Below, in pieces: positions 54,787-63,263 of a stretch of 64,000 nucleotides of DNA; position 1 is the first letter of the stretch; each line of letters starts with the position of its first letter. Origin of the DNA: Mucilaginibacter ginsenosidivorax. Lineage in GTDB: Bacteria; Bacteroidota; Bacteroidia; Sphingobacteriales; Sphingobacteriaceae. The notes under the pieces were generated by a model. That model did not search any database, was not told the DNA's origin, and saw only the letters and a list, made by a program, of their open reading frames with translations. Where the stretch lies: positions 2,294,001 to 2,358,000 of the forward strand of contig NZ_CP042437.1 of the NCBI RefSeq assembly GCF_007971525.1. The letters run 5' to 3'. The translations under genes were made by a program, and so were the position numbers.

Positions 54787-56298
54787 TTATTTACTGCTCA
54801 TATCCCACATCTTTAAACTTTTCACCAACGATTTTCCTTCCGAAAATATGGTATTGTAGGTGGTGTTTTCCCCGGGGTATATCATGGTGGATATCACCTT
54901 TTCGCCTCCATTGCCAAAAATTTCCAGCGAGGATCTGTCCAGCAAAACCTGGAGCTTTACAGTCCCATTCAACGGTTTTAAAGGGGCGGTCTGAACAAGG
55001 TTTATGGCATCCTTATTCGCGGATTCAGCGGTTGTACAATCTATAAAAAGTTCCTGTTTTACGGCATCATATCCTACTACTACTTTTTTTGTTGTACCGC
55101 GTTCCCGGGCTAAAACAAAGCCTACTTTTTTGGCCTCATTCAGCTGAAAATCAACATCAATCCAGATCGATCGACTAAATGTCTTACTGTTCTTTAGCGA
55201 CATCGCTCCGGCAAGTGCATGGCTGCCAAGCGAAAGCCCCTCCACTTCTTTTGAAATTGTCTTATTAACAACAGCCGATGGCGCCTGAATAAGCCTGATG
55301 CCCTCATCAGTAGTTTTTAAGGATAGATCATGGGGGATTGACATCTGGCCTTTCCACGGATAGGTTTCCTTGCGGCCGTTTACCAGCCAGCCCAAAAGCA
55401 CTTTCTTGTTGCCAGGTGCATCGCGCCAGGCAATAGCGGCATAAAACGAGTCGCCATAATCAACTTTGAACAGGCTGCCTGCATCGTTGTTATTTTTAAA
55501 GGTTGTACCATCAAAATCGCCAACATAATACTGCATCATTGGGCTATGCTCGCCCCAGCACGATACAAACAACACCCATTTTGTATTGGCTGCATCGCCG
55601 TCAACAGTTAAAGGCAGCAGCGATGGGCATTCCCAGCCGCTTTTGGTGTAACCAGCCGGGCCAAAATCGCTCAGCTTTGTCCACTCCTTCAGGTTTTTAG
55701 AACCGTAAATTCTTACCATATGCTCATCAACCATGGCTACCGTCATAATCCACTGTTTGGTTGGTTCGTGCCAGAAAACATTGGGGTCGCGGAAATCTTT
55801 TTTATTCAGATCGATAACCGGGTTGCCAGCGTATTGGGTATAGCTTTTGCCATCGTCATTACTGTAAGCTATATATTGCGATTCTTTTTTCTGTTTGGGC
55901 TGATCGGCTGTAAAAACGGCAACTATAGAGGCCTTGCCGTTTTTGCCAAAACCGCTGGTATTATTTTTATCCAGCACCGCCGATCCCGAATAGATGTAGG
56001 TCAACGTATCCTTGGTCACTATTTCGGGAATGGCAACCGGCAGATTTGTCCAGTGCAGCAGGTCGGTACTGGTAGCGTGGCCCCAGCTCATATGTCCCCA
56101 TTTATTTTCGAAAGGATTGTGCTGGTAATATAGGTTATATTTTCCGTCCAGGAAGATGAGCCCGTTAGGGTCATTAGTCCAGCCGGTGGGTGGCGTAAAG
56201 TGATATGCAGGCCGCCATTGCGGGGTTGGTGTTTGCTGGGCAAACACTTTAACAGAACACATCGAAAAAGCAAGGCAGTAAATAAAATATTTAAACAT
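54787..56298 (-). CDS. Glycoside hydrolase family 32 enzyme (levanase/invertase type)
   Basis: The 503-residue exported enzyme has a signal peptide (M-F-K-Y-F-I-Y-C-L-A-F to V-F-A-Q); I therefore start at the ATG 56298, 47 codons inside a longer frame. GH32 motifs are present: nucleophile D43 in W-T-N-D-P-N-G, the F-R-D-P motif and the acid/base Glu in G-W-E-C-P. A C-terminal beta-sandwich follows (about 350-500). It should cleave fructans or sucrose in the periplasm or outside the cell. No susC/susD pair is adjacent, so the fructan import system is elsewhere. Confidence 0.93.
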   Translation of the reverse strand: MFKYFIYCLAFSMCSVKVFAQQTPTPQWRPAYHFTPPTGWTNDPNGLIFLDGKYNLYYQHNPFENKWGHMSWGHATSTDLLHWTNLPVAIPEIVTKDTLTYIYSGSAVLDKNNTSGFGKNGKASIVAVFTADQPKQKKESQYIAYSNDDGKSYTQYAGNPVIDLNKKDFRDPNVFWHEPTKQWIMTVAMVDEHMVRIYGSKNLKEWTKLSDFGPAGYTKSGWECPSLLPLTVDGDAANTKWVLFVSCWGEHSPMMQYYVGDFDGTTFKNNNDAGSLFKVDYGDSFYAAIAWRDAPGNKKVLLGWLVNGRKETYPWKGQMSIPHDLSLKTTDEGIRLIQAPSAVVNKTISKEVEGLSLGSHALAGAMSLKNSKTFSRSIWIDVDFQLNEAKKVGFVLARERGTTKKVVVGYDAVKQELFIDCTTAESANKDAINLVQTAPLKPLNGTVKLQVLLDRSSLEIFGNGGEKVISTMIYPGENTTYNTIFSEGKSLVKSLKMWDMSSK

Positions 56299-56460
56299 AG
56301 GTGGTTGTTTATAAAGTTGGTAGCATAAAAGTACGTTAAAAATTAACTCCGGGGCAAATGGAGCAGAAACAAAGCAAATATTCGCGCTATTGTTAAATAA
56401 AATTTTGAAAGTTTGTTTTAAAGTCACAACTTTAAACAACTCTTTTGCCTTTAAACCAGA

Positions 56461-57009
56461 TTGAAAAAATTTATTGCCTTAATGTTACTCAACATTCACC
56501 TGCTAAATATTGGCGGGCAGCTGGCATTTCATCAATATTTGGTTTACAAAACAAATAAGTTTTATACCGAGCAAACCCGTAAAGGGCTTTACAATATTAA
56601 AGATCTAACAGAGGTAGTTATCCCCGTTAACCTCCCCAATATTCACGACTGGAAAAGCTTTGAGAACATTGCCGGGCAAATTCAATTTGGGAGCACCAAC
56701 TACAACTACGTAAAAATGAAGATGACACGCACTGGTTTACACCTGATGTGCATCCCCAATTACGAAACCACACAACATATTGATAAAAATGTAGTTAATG
56801 CCAAAGGCGTTAAAGATATCCCGGTACCACAAAAAGATCATGTACCCTACGGCAAAACCATTGTGCAGGAAAACATAAGTTTCTCTTTTGCGCAAATTGA
56901 GTTTAATTGCCCTATGAAAAACTTACCGAAAAACGTTGTACAACCTGTACAGCCGTTGGTTTATTACCACCAGGACATTCCTGAGCAACCGCCAAAAGCC
57001 ACCTGCTAA
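56461..57009 (+). CDS. Unknown exported protein
   Basis: I do not recognise this 182-residue protein. The best start is the TTG at 56461, which adds a basic M-K-K-F before a hydrophobic stretch (about 4-25, A-L-M-L-L-N-I-H-L-L-N-I-G-G) that looks like an uncleaved or poorly cleaved signal. An ATG seven codons later is possible. The rest has no repeats and ends in a Pro-rich tail (E-Q-P-P-K-A-T-C) with a terminal Cys. It lies 204 bases before the first AhpD-like gene in the same orientation and is divergent from GH32. Confidence 0.65.
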   Translation: MKKFIALMLLNIHLLNIGGQLAFHQYLVYKTNKFYTEQTRKGLYNIKDLTEVVIPVNLPNIHDWKSFENIAGQIQFGSTNYNYVKMKMTRTGLHLMCIPNYETTQHIDKNVVNAKGVKDIPVPQKDHVPYGKTIVQENISFSFAQIEFNCPMKNLPKNVVQPVQPLVYYHQDIPEQPPKATC

Positions 57010-57182
57010 TCCCCTCTTTTTAATTCATTTTTCCGGACGGTACTGTTAGTATCATTGATTTGCTTTTATTGGAATTGGCCTGTGCGCTTTAACGCAGTTT
57101 GCTGCTTTGTATTTAGCCAGAGCAAAAACGCGGCAGTGGCGTAGTAAGAGTATCGATAAGCTAATTACCCTCCCCTCCGGCA

Positions 57183-57206
57183 ATTTTCAAATCTTCAAAT
57201 TTTCAA
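57183..57206. repeat. Octamer array before the first AhpD-like gene
   Basis: Three 8-bp units lie in register in the order A-B-A, with A = attttcaa and B = atcttcaa, ending 6 bases before the ATG at 57213. Confidence 0.6.
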
Positions 57207-57212
57207 ATTAAA

Positions 57213-57773
57213 ATGCCTTATATTCCTCTTGAATCCCATTTACCGGGCATAACCGGGTTATTGGAGTACAGCAAAGAAAGTGCTGCACCTATTCGCGAAC
57301 TGACCCAAATTTTGCTTCGCGGCCCATCGACCCTATCCGAGGGCGATCGCGAACTGATAGCAACCATTGTATCGCACGGCAACCAATGCAAGTTTTGCAC
57401 CACCGCCCACACTGCCGCCGCCGACCTGTATTTAGGCGAAAATGATACCGCCCAAAAGATCAAAGAAAACATCGAGACCGCTCCTGTGAGCGAGAAAATG
57501 AAGGCACTGCTCACTATTGCCAAACTAACCGGCCAAAGTGGTAAAAATGTAACCCCCACCGAAATTGAAAGGGCCAAAGCTGCCGGTGCGACAGACATCG
57601 AAATTCACGACACGGTACTAATAGCGGCACTCTTTTGCCTGTACAACCGCTATGTTGATGGCCTGGCCACAGCGTTGCCGGCAGATGCCGGGTACTATAA
57701 TGTCCTTGCAGATCGCCTGGTTAACCATGGTTACACGCGCCTGCCGCAAGGCTATGATCACTTAAAAAAATAA
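57213..57773 (+). CDS. AhpD-like (carboxymuconolactone decarboxylase family) protein, copy 1
   Basis: The 186-residue protein has the AhpD-type redox motif with C59, C62 and H66 (Q-C-K-F-C-T-T-A-H) and the preceding Glu E47 in D-R-E-L-I, as in peroxidase-related members of the CMD family. A late I-H-D-T-V-L-I-A-A segment and N-R-Y-V-D-G-L-A-T are shared with the two copies at 61963 and 62656. A thiol peroxidase or reductase role is likely; decarboxylase activity is unlikely given the Cys pair. The TonB receptor gene follows after 35 bases. Confidence 0.87.
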   Translation: MPYIPLESHLPGITGLLEYSKESAAPIRELTQILLRGPSTLSEGDRELIATIVSHGNQCKFCTTAHTAAADLYLGENDTAQKIKENIETAPVSEKMKALLTIAKLTGQSGKNVTPTEIERAKAAGATDIEIHDTVLIAALFCLYNRYVDGLATALPADAGYYNVLADRLVNHGYTRLPQGYDHLKK

Positions 57774-57808
57774 GCCATTACCCTAATTAATTTAAAACCA
57801 AAATCACG

Positions 57809-60574
57809 ATGAAAAAACTTTTATTTATCATATTGCTGCTCTCGTCCGTAAACCTGTTTGCGCAGGAAAGCAAAATAACGGGTACCCTAACTGATGCTAC
57901 AACCGGCCAGGCTGTTGTGGGTGCCAGCATCACCGTTAAAGGTAAATTAACCGGTACCATTACCGACTCAAAGGGTAACTACTCCCTTAACCTCAATAAA
58001 ATTAAGCCGCCCTTTACGCTCATTATATCGGCCGTGGGCTATGAGCAAATAGAAAGCAATGTTACATCCACCGGCGAAGTAAGCCTCAAATTACAGCAGA
58101 AATCCATCGTACTAAACGAGGTTGTATCATCTGCTACCCGTATTAACCAAAGCATATTGCAATCGCCGGTTAGTATCGAAAAAATGAGTTTGAAGGCCAT
58201 TAAAGAAAATCCTTCATTTACGTTTTATGATGGATTGCAAAGCTTAAAAGGGGTTGAAGCGGTAACCAGCAGCTTAACCTACAAACAGGTGAACACCCGC
58301 GGCTTTAACAGCACCGGTAACGGCCGCTTTTTACAGTTGGTTGATGGAGTTGATAACCAAACACCCGGCCTTAATTTTTCGGTAGGTAACCTTTTTGGCG
58401 CATCGGATATTGATATCGAGAGTGCCGAAGTTATACCAGGTGCAGCATCAGCACTATATGGCCCGGTGGCCTTTAATGGATTGTTATCGTTAAAAACAAA
58501 AGACCCCTTCAAATACCAGGGCTTAACTGTACAGGTAAAAACGGGAATGAACCATTTTGGCGAATCGTCTGTAAAACCGCAGGGTTTGTATGATTTTGCC
58601 GCGCGGTATGCCAAAGCCTTTAACGATAGATTTGCCTTAAAAATCAATGCTTCATATTTAACCGGCAGGGATTGGTATGCCGAAAACTATACCGATGTAA
58701 GCGCATCAACCCCGGTTGCCCAACGGGGGCCTAATAACCCCGGCCGCGACGCGCTGAATATTTACGGCGATGAAGTATCGCGCACACTTCCCGGCATCGG
58801 CCTGGTATCAAGAACCGGTTACGAGGAAAAAGACCTGATGAATTATAATGTGTACAGCCTTAAGTTAAACGGCGCGTTGCACTACCGCATCAGCAATAAC
58901 CTGGAAGCCATTTACCAGTACAACTTTGGTAAAGGAACCGCCAGCTACACAGGCAGCAGTCGTTTTGATTTAAATAACTTTGTTTTGCAAACCCACCGGG
59001 TGGAATTGAAAGGCAGCAACTTTTTTATCCGCGGATATTCCGTAGCCGAAAACTCGCACGACTCCTATAATACCCGCTCGCTGGCGCAGTTTATCAACCG
59101 CGATTGGGTGCAGGATTTAAGCGGCAACACCGTTACCCCCGATAAAGCCGACGATACCTGGTTTACCCGGTATTCAACAGCATACAACGGTAGCGCAGCC
59201 GGCGTAACTGCCCACGATAATGCAGCAGCACGGGCTTTTGCAGATCAGGGCCGTTTTTTACCGGGCACAGCTGCCTTCAACGCTGCCAAAGATGCATCTA
59301 TCCATAACTACGGCCTAAGCGGCGCGGGTGTATTTAGCGCAAGTAAATTTTACCATGCCGATGGCCAATACGATTTTACAAGCGCTATCAAAGTGTTTGA
59401 GCTGCTGGCCGGCGGCAGCTACCGCGATTACCGCATGTTTACCAATGGCAGTTTGTTTGATGATAAAACCAACCGCGTAACCATTGCCGAATACGGGGCG
59501 TTTATGCAGGCTGCCAAAAAACTGTTTGACGATAACCTGAAGCTAACAGCCTCTATCCGTTATGACAAAAACGAAAACTTTAAAGGCAGCTTTACGCCAC
59601 GCTTCTCGGCAGTTTATACGGTCGATAAAACCCATAATTTCAGGGCATCATACCAAACCGGTTTCCGGAACCCCACCCCGGTTGATCAGTTTATCCACCT
59701 TAACGTAGGCCCTATCACCATTTTAGGTGGTGCGCCCAAAAACAGTGCAGGGTTAAACGTGTATGAAAACTCGTTCACCGCATCATCAGTGAGTGCGTTC
59801 GGTGCGGCAATTGGCGCGGCTGTTGCCGGCGGAACACCTTTCCCGCAGGCGGTTGAGCAAAACAAAGGTTTATTGCAAAAATCAAATGTGGCCTACATTA
59901 AGCCCGAGCAGCAAAAGGCCTTTGAACTGGGCTATAAAGGTTTAATAATGGATAAATTACTGGTTGATGTAAATTATTACTACAGCAGCTATACCAACTT
60001 TATCCTTAACACGGTAGTAATACAGCCACAAGATCAAATATTGGGTGCGGATGGCAAGGTTACAACAGCATCGGCAAGCGATATTCCTGGTGGCAAGGTG
60101 CATGCCTTTCAGCTATACACCAACGCGCCCGATAAAGTATCGGCACAGGGTGCAAGCGCGGGTTTAACTTATTTGTTTGATAAAGGATATGCCCTGGGCG
60201 CCAATGCTACGCTATCAACATTTAATCTGCGCAACGCAAATCCAAACAATATTGCAGCTTTTAACACCCCTAAATGGGCTACCAATACCACTTTTGGCAA
60301 CAGCAATTTTGCCAACAATTTTGGCTTTAACCTGGCCTGGCACTGGCAAAGCGCGTTTGACTGGTACGGCACTTTTAACGGTACGCGTCCGGGCCGTGTA
60401 GATGCTTACTCGGTGGTTGATGCACAGATTAGCAAAAAGCTACCAAAATTCAAATCGACAGTTAAGCTGGGCGGCAGCAATATTTTCAACCAGCACATTT
60501 ACCAGTCATACGGTTCGCCGGCTATTGGCGCTATTTATTATGTATCGATAGTATTTGATGACCTTTTAAAATAA
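57809..60574 (+). CDS. TonB-dependent receptor with plug domain
   Basis: The 921-residue protein has a signal peptide (about 18 residues, ending N-L-F-A-Q), a carboxypeptidase-regulatory-like domain (about 22-100, G-T-I-T-D-S-K-G-N-Y-S-L-N) and a plug domain (about 115-235) with R-G-F-N-S-T-G-N-G-R-F-L-Q-L-V-D-G-V-D. A full beta-barrel follows and ends Y-Y-V-S-I-V-F-D-D-L. It is not of the SusC type (no SusD neighbour). It sits between an AhpD-like gene and an MFS gene, which suggests uptake of a small compound handled by them. Confidence 0.9.
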   Translation: MKKLLFIILLLSSVNLFAQESKITGTLTDATTGQAVVGASITVKGKLTGTITDSKGNYSLNLNKIKPPFTLIISAVGYEQIESNVTSTGEVSLKLQQKSIVLNEVVSSATRINQSILQSPVSIEKMSLKAIKENPSFTFYDGLQSLKGVEAVTSSLTYKQVNTRGFNSTGNGRFLQLVDGVDNQTPGLNFSVGNLFGASDIDIESAEVIPGAASALYGPVAFNGLLSLKTKDPFKYQGLTVQVKTGMNHFGESSVKPQGLYDFAARYAKAFNDRFALKINASYLTGRDWYAENYTDVSASTPVAQRGPNNPGRDALNIYGDEVSRTLPGIGLVSRTGYEEKDLMNYNVYSLKLNGALHYRISNNLEAIYQYNFGKGTASYTGSSRFDLNNFVLQTHRVELKGSNFFIRGYSVAENSHDSYNTRSLAQFINRDWVQDLSGNTVTPDKADDTWFTRYSTAYNGSAAGVTAHDNAAARAFADQGRFLPGTAAFNAAKDASIHNYGLSGAGVFSASKFYHADGQYDFTSAIKVFELLAGGSYRDYRMFTNGSLFDDKTNRVTIAEYGAFMQAAKKLFDDNLKLTASIRYDKNENFKGSFTPRFSAVYTVDKTHNFRASYQTGFRNPTPVDQFIHLNVGPITILGGAPKNSAGLNVYENSFTASSVSAFGAAIGAAVAGGTPFPQAVEQNKGLLQKSNVAYIKPEQQKAFELGYKGLIMDKLLVDVNYYYSSYTNFILNTVVIQPQDQILGADGKVTTASASDIPGGKVHAFQLYTNAPDKVSAQGASAGLTYLFDKGYALGANATLSTFNLRNANPNNIAAFNTPKWATNTTFGNSNFANNFGFNLAWHWQSAFDWYGTFNGTRPGRVDAYSVVDAQISKKLPKFKSTVKLGGSNIFNQHIYQSYGSPAIGAIYYVSIVFDDLLK

Positions 60575-60579
60575 ACAAT

Positions 60580-61836
60580 ATGAGCACACTTGTAATTGAT
60601 AAGCCGGGTTCAAAACCGCAAACAGATATCAGCGTACCATACCGGGTAATATTATTTGCTATTTGTTTTTTGAGCAGCGCCCTTGGGGGTACGGTATCTA
60701 CCCTGATGTCGGTTTATCTGCCGGTGGTGGTTAAAGATTTGCAAGGCAATTTGCCTCCAAACGAAATTAACTCCATCAGTGGCTATATTAACGCCATCTT
60801 CATTTTTGGCTGGGCCTTAGGTGGCTTTACCTGGGGCGTTATCAGCGATAAAATGGGGCGTAAAACCGCCTTGCTAATGGCCATTAGCTGTTATGGTATT
60901 TTCACCATTTTAACAGGCCAAATGCCCACATGGTGGGGCGTTGTACTTTGCCGCTTTATGAGTGGCTTTGGCGTGGGCGGTGTATTGGTAACAACCATTA
61001 CACTTATAAGCGAAGTTTGGCCTGCAAAAAGCAAAGCGGTTGTTATTGGCATCCTCTCCATCGCGTTCCCCGTCGGTATCTTTTCGGCCGGGCTTATCAA
61101 TTACGTGGTGTCGTCGTGGCGGTCAGGCTTTCTGATCGGCGTTATCCCGCTGGCCCTGGCGCTGATTGGCGCCTGGATTTTATCCGAATCGCCAGGCTGG
61201 CTAAGCTATCGCAATGATATTGCCAACCGCAACAACCCGCTGAATAAATTACTATCGCCCGCCCATCGCCGGGAGTTGGTAGTAGGTTCGTTAACCTTTG
61301 GCACTATGTTAATAGGCCTGTGGGCCATATTTTCCTGGCTGCCAACCTGGGTGCAAAGCCTTATTACCAATCATGATGCCGCTAAAGAGCGTGGCCTGAG
61401 CATGATGTTTTTGGGCATGGGTGGCCTAACGGGTGGCTTCCTATCTGGATGGCTGGTAAACCTGCTTACTTTACGCCGGTCGATGCTCATTTGTTTTGCA
61501 GTTTGCGCCGGTTTATCATTCGTATTGTTTAAAACAAACAGCACATTCAGCCCAGTTATCTATGCCGAGATCTGCATACTGGCTTTATTCTTCGGCGCCA
61601 GCCAGGGCGTGTTATCAGCCTACATACCACAGCTGTTCTCAACCGGCATTCGTGCCACTGCAACGGGATTTTGCTTTAATATCGGTAGAATATTTACCGC
61701 TACAGCCGTACTGTTTGTAGGCATCCTGGTATCGGCCCTGGGCGGCTATGGCAACGCCATATTCATTTTTTCGTTAGTATTTATAATAGGCCTACTGGTA
61801 GTATTATTTGGCCATAAAAGGGGAGGTAAAAGCTGA
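60580..61836 (+). CDS. MFS transporter
   Basis: The 418-residue inner-membrane protein has 12 hydrophobic segments and the MFS loop 2-3 motif as G-V-I-S-D-K-M-G-R-K. A charged N-terminal tail of about 20 residues (K-P-G-S-K-P-Q-T-D) precedes TM1. Overall shape resembles the sugar/aromatic-acid porter groups; the substrate is unknown. It follows the TonB receptor after 5 bases, so the two could import one ligand across both membranes. Confidence 0.88.
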   Translation: MSTLVIDKPGSKPQTDISVPYRVILFAICFLSSALGGTVSTLMSVYLPVVVKDLQGNLPPNEINSISGYINAIFIFGWALGGFTWGVISDKMGRKTALLMAISCYGIFTILTGQMPTWWGVVLCRFMSGFGVGGVLVTTITLISEVWPAKSKAVVIGILSIAFPVGIFSAGLINYVVSSWRSGFLIGVIPLALALIGAWILSESPGWLSYRNDIANRNNPLNKLLSPAHRRELVVGSLTFGTMLIGLWAIFSWLPTWVQSLITNHDAAKERGLSMMFLGMGGLTGGFLSGWLVNLLTLRRSMLICFAVCAGLSFVLFKTNSTFSPVIYAEICILALFFGASQGVLSAYIPQLFSTGIRATATGFCFNIGRIFTATAVLFVGILVSALGGYGNAIFIFSLVFIIGLLVVLFGHKRGGKS

Positions 61837-61854
61837 AAGGTTAAAGGAAAAAGG
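61834..61854. repeat. Short heptamer array at the MFS stop codon
   Basis: Three 7-bp units ending in aagg lie in register (tgaaagg, ttaaagg and one with a longer A-run), starting at the MFS stop codon. It leads into the octamer array at 61866. Confidence 0.5.
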
Positions 61855-61865
61855 TTTTAAAGAGT

Positions 61866-61958
61866 AATAATTCAATAATTCAATAATTCAATAATTCAAT
61901 AATTCAATAATTCAATAATTCAATAATTCAATAATTCAATAATTCAATAATTCAATAA
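61866..61958. repeat. Perfect 8-bp tandem repeat, about 11.6 copies
   Basis: The unit aataattc is repeated without a single mismatch over 93 bases. The array ends 4 bases before the ATG of the second AhpD-like gene, so it forms the whole promoter-proximal leader. Uniform copies suggest active slippage. Changes in copy number would shift spacing between promoter and start codon by 8-base steps. Confidence 0.95.
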
Positions 61959-61962
61959 AAAT

Positions 61963-62514
61963 ATGGCACACATCAATGTACCCGAAGGCGTTCCGGGCAT
62001 CCGCTCGCTGGTAATGTTCAGGCCCGAAACAGGTAAGCCTTTATACGAGCTGGCGCAGATACTGCTACGGGGCGAATCTACCTTATCACCCGCTGAGCGC
62101 GAACTGATAGCCGCATATGTATCGTACCGCAACAACTGTACTTTTTGCTACAGCAGCCATGCAGCCGCGGCAAGGTGGCTGTATGAAGACGATGCCCTTA
62201 TTGTTGACGAGGTATTGCGGGATATGCAGGAAGCCCCGGTAAGCGATAAGCTGAAAGCGCTATTAAATATAGCCGGCAAAGTGCAAATCCTGGGTACCGA
62301 AGTTAAACAGGTCGATATTGACGCCGCCAAAAATCTTGGCGCTACCGACCGCGAATTGCACGATACGGTATTGATAGCAGCATCGTTCAGCATGTTTAAC
62401 CGTTATGTAGACGGGCTGGCCAGCCTTACACCAACAGATCCGGAAGCTTATGCAGAAATGGGCGTACGTATGGCAAAGGGATATACTTTACCTCCAAATC
62501 CTTCAAAGCAATGA
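61963..62514 (+). CDS. AhpD-like protein, copy 2
   Basis: The 183-residue protein has E47, C59, C62 and H66 (N-C-T-F-C-Y-S-S-H) at exactly the same positions as copies 1 and 3, followed by A-A-A-A-R-W-L. It shares L-H-D-T-V-L-I-A-A-S-F and N-R-Y-V-D-G-L-A-S. It is a probable thiol-dependent peroxidase-related enzyme. It is preceded by the 8-bp tandem repeat, which makes it a candidate for phase-variable expression. Confidence 0.87.
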   Translation: MAHINVPEGVPGIRSLVMFRPETGKPLYELAQILLRGESTLSPAERELIAAYVSYRNNCTFCYSSHAAAARWLYEDDALIVDEVLRDMQEAPVSDKLKALLNIAGKVQILGTEVKQVDIDAAKNLGATDRELHDTVLIAASFSMFNRYVDGLASLTPTDPEAYAEMGVRMAKGYTLPPNPSKQ

Positions 62515-62525
62515 AAGAATGACTA

Positions 62526-62606
62526 AATATCGAACACAGAATATCCAATGTCGAATAATGAAGAAAAACTTCGGTGTTGGATATTCGACATTCGTTGTTC
62601 GATATT
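62526..62606. repeat. Long hairpin between AhpD-like copies 2 and 3
   Basis: Two 38-bp arms (62526-62563 and 62569-62606) are imperfect inverted repeats around a 5-base A-run. They start with aatatcgaac and end with gttcgatatt, both built from permuted gaatatc/gtcgaat words. The right arm is followed by gttttt, so the structure could act as a terminator or attenuator that separates expression of copy 3 from copy 2. Confidence 0.7.
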
Positions 62607-62655
62607 GTTTTTGTCCAATTTTCTCTTAAAATATCTATCGTAAACAACACATACC

Positions 62656-63201
62656 ATGGCACATATTGAATTAAATAACGACTTGCCAGGCATAAGAGGC
62701 CTGATGTTTTATCGGCCTGAAATCGAGGCCCCGTTGAATGCCCTTGCCGAATTTTTGCTGCGCTCGGATAACTCGCTAACCCGTGGCGAGCGGGAACTGA
62801 TAGGTACCTATGTATCGTACCTAAACGACTGCTTTTTTTGCCAGAACGTGCATGGCGCAGTTGCCGGCCACTATCTTAAATGCAGTATAGATGATATAGA
62901 CGCCATCAAAGCCGATTTCACTTCAGCCGATATATCGCCGAAAATGAAAGCTTTATTAACTATTGCCGGCAGTGTTCAAAAAGGGGGCAAAAATGTAACC
63001 ATTGAACAGGTAGATGCCGCCCGAAGCGAAGGCGCTACAGATAAAGAGATACACGATACGGTGCTGATAGCCGCATCATTTTGCATGTTTAACCGCTATG
63101 TAGATGGCCTGGGCACATGGGCACCGCAAGACAGATCGTTTTATGTTAACCGCGCTCCCCAACGGGCAGTTGAAGGATATGTGGGCAGTATTTTAAAATA
63201 A
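62656..63201 (+). CDS. AhpD-like protein, copy 3
   Basis: The 181-residue protein has E47, C59, C62 and H66 (D-C-F-F-C-Q-N-V-H). It is more like copy 2 at the N-terminus (M-A-H-I, P-G-I-R). It also keeps I-H-D-T-V-L-I-A-A-S-F-C-M-F-N-R-Y. Three paralogues with different residues between and after the cysteines suggest divergent electron donors or substrates (inference). Confidence 0.87.
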   Translation: MAHIELNNDLPGIRGLMFYRPEIEAPLNALAEFLLRSDNSLTRGERELIGTYVSYLNDCFFCQNVHGAVAGHYLKCSIDDIDAIKADFTSADISPKMKALLTIAGSVQKGGKNVTIEQVDAARSEGATDKEIHDTVLIAASFCMFNRYVDGLGTWAPQDRSFYVNRAPQRAVEGYVGSILK

Positions 63202-63225
63202 TTTTTAGCCGATCCGATTTATATT

Positions 63226-63260
63226 AAAAAGACCCCGTGTAATGCGGGGCCTTATTTATT
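63226..63260. terminator. Bidirectional terminator between convergent genes
   Basis: ccccg and cgggg-type arms (63232-63249) form a stem closed around tgtaat. On the minus strand it is followed by tcttttt and on the plus strand by ccttatttattt. It serves AhpD-like copy 3 and the glycoside hydrolase. Confidence 0.75.
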
Positions 63261-63263
63261 TCT

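Noticed and set aside
61866..61958. CRISPR-like repeat array
   Set aside because: The 8-bp units are contiguous with no spacers and no cas genes are present; it is a microsatellite.
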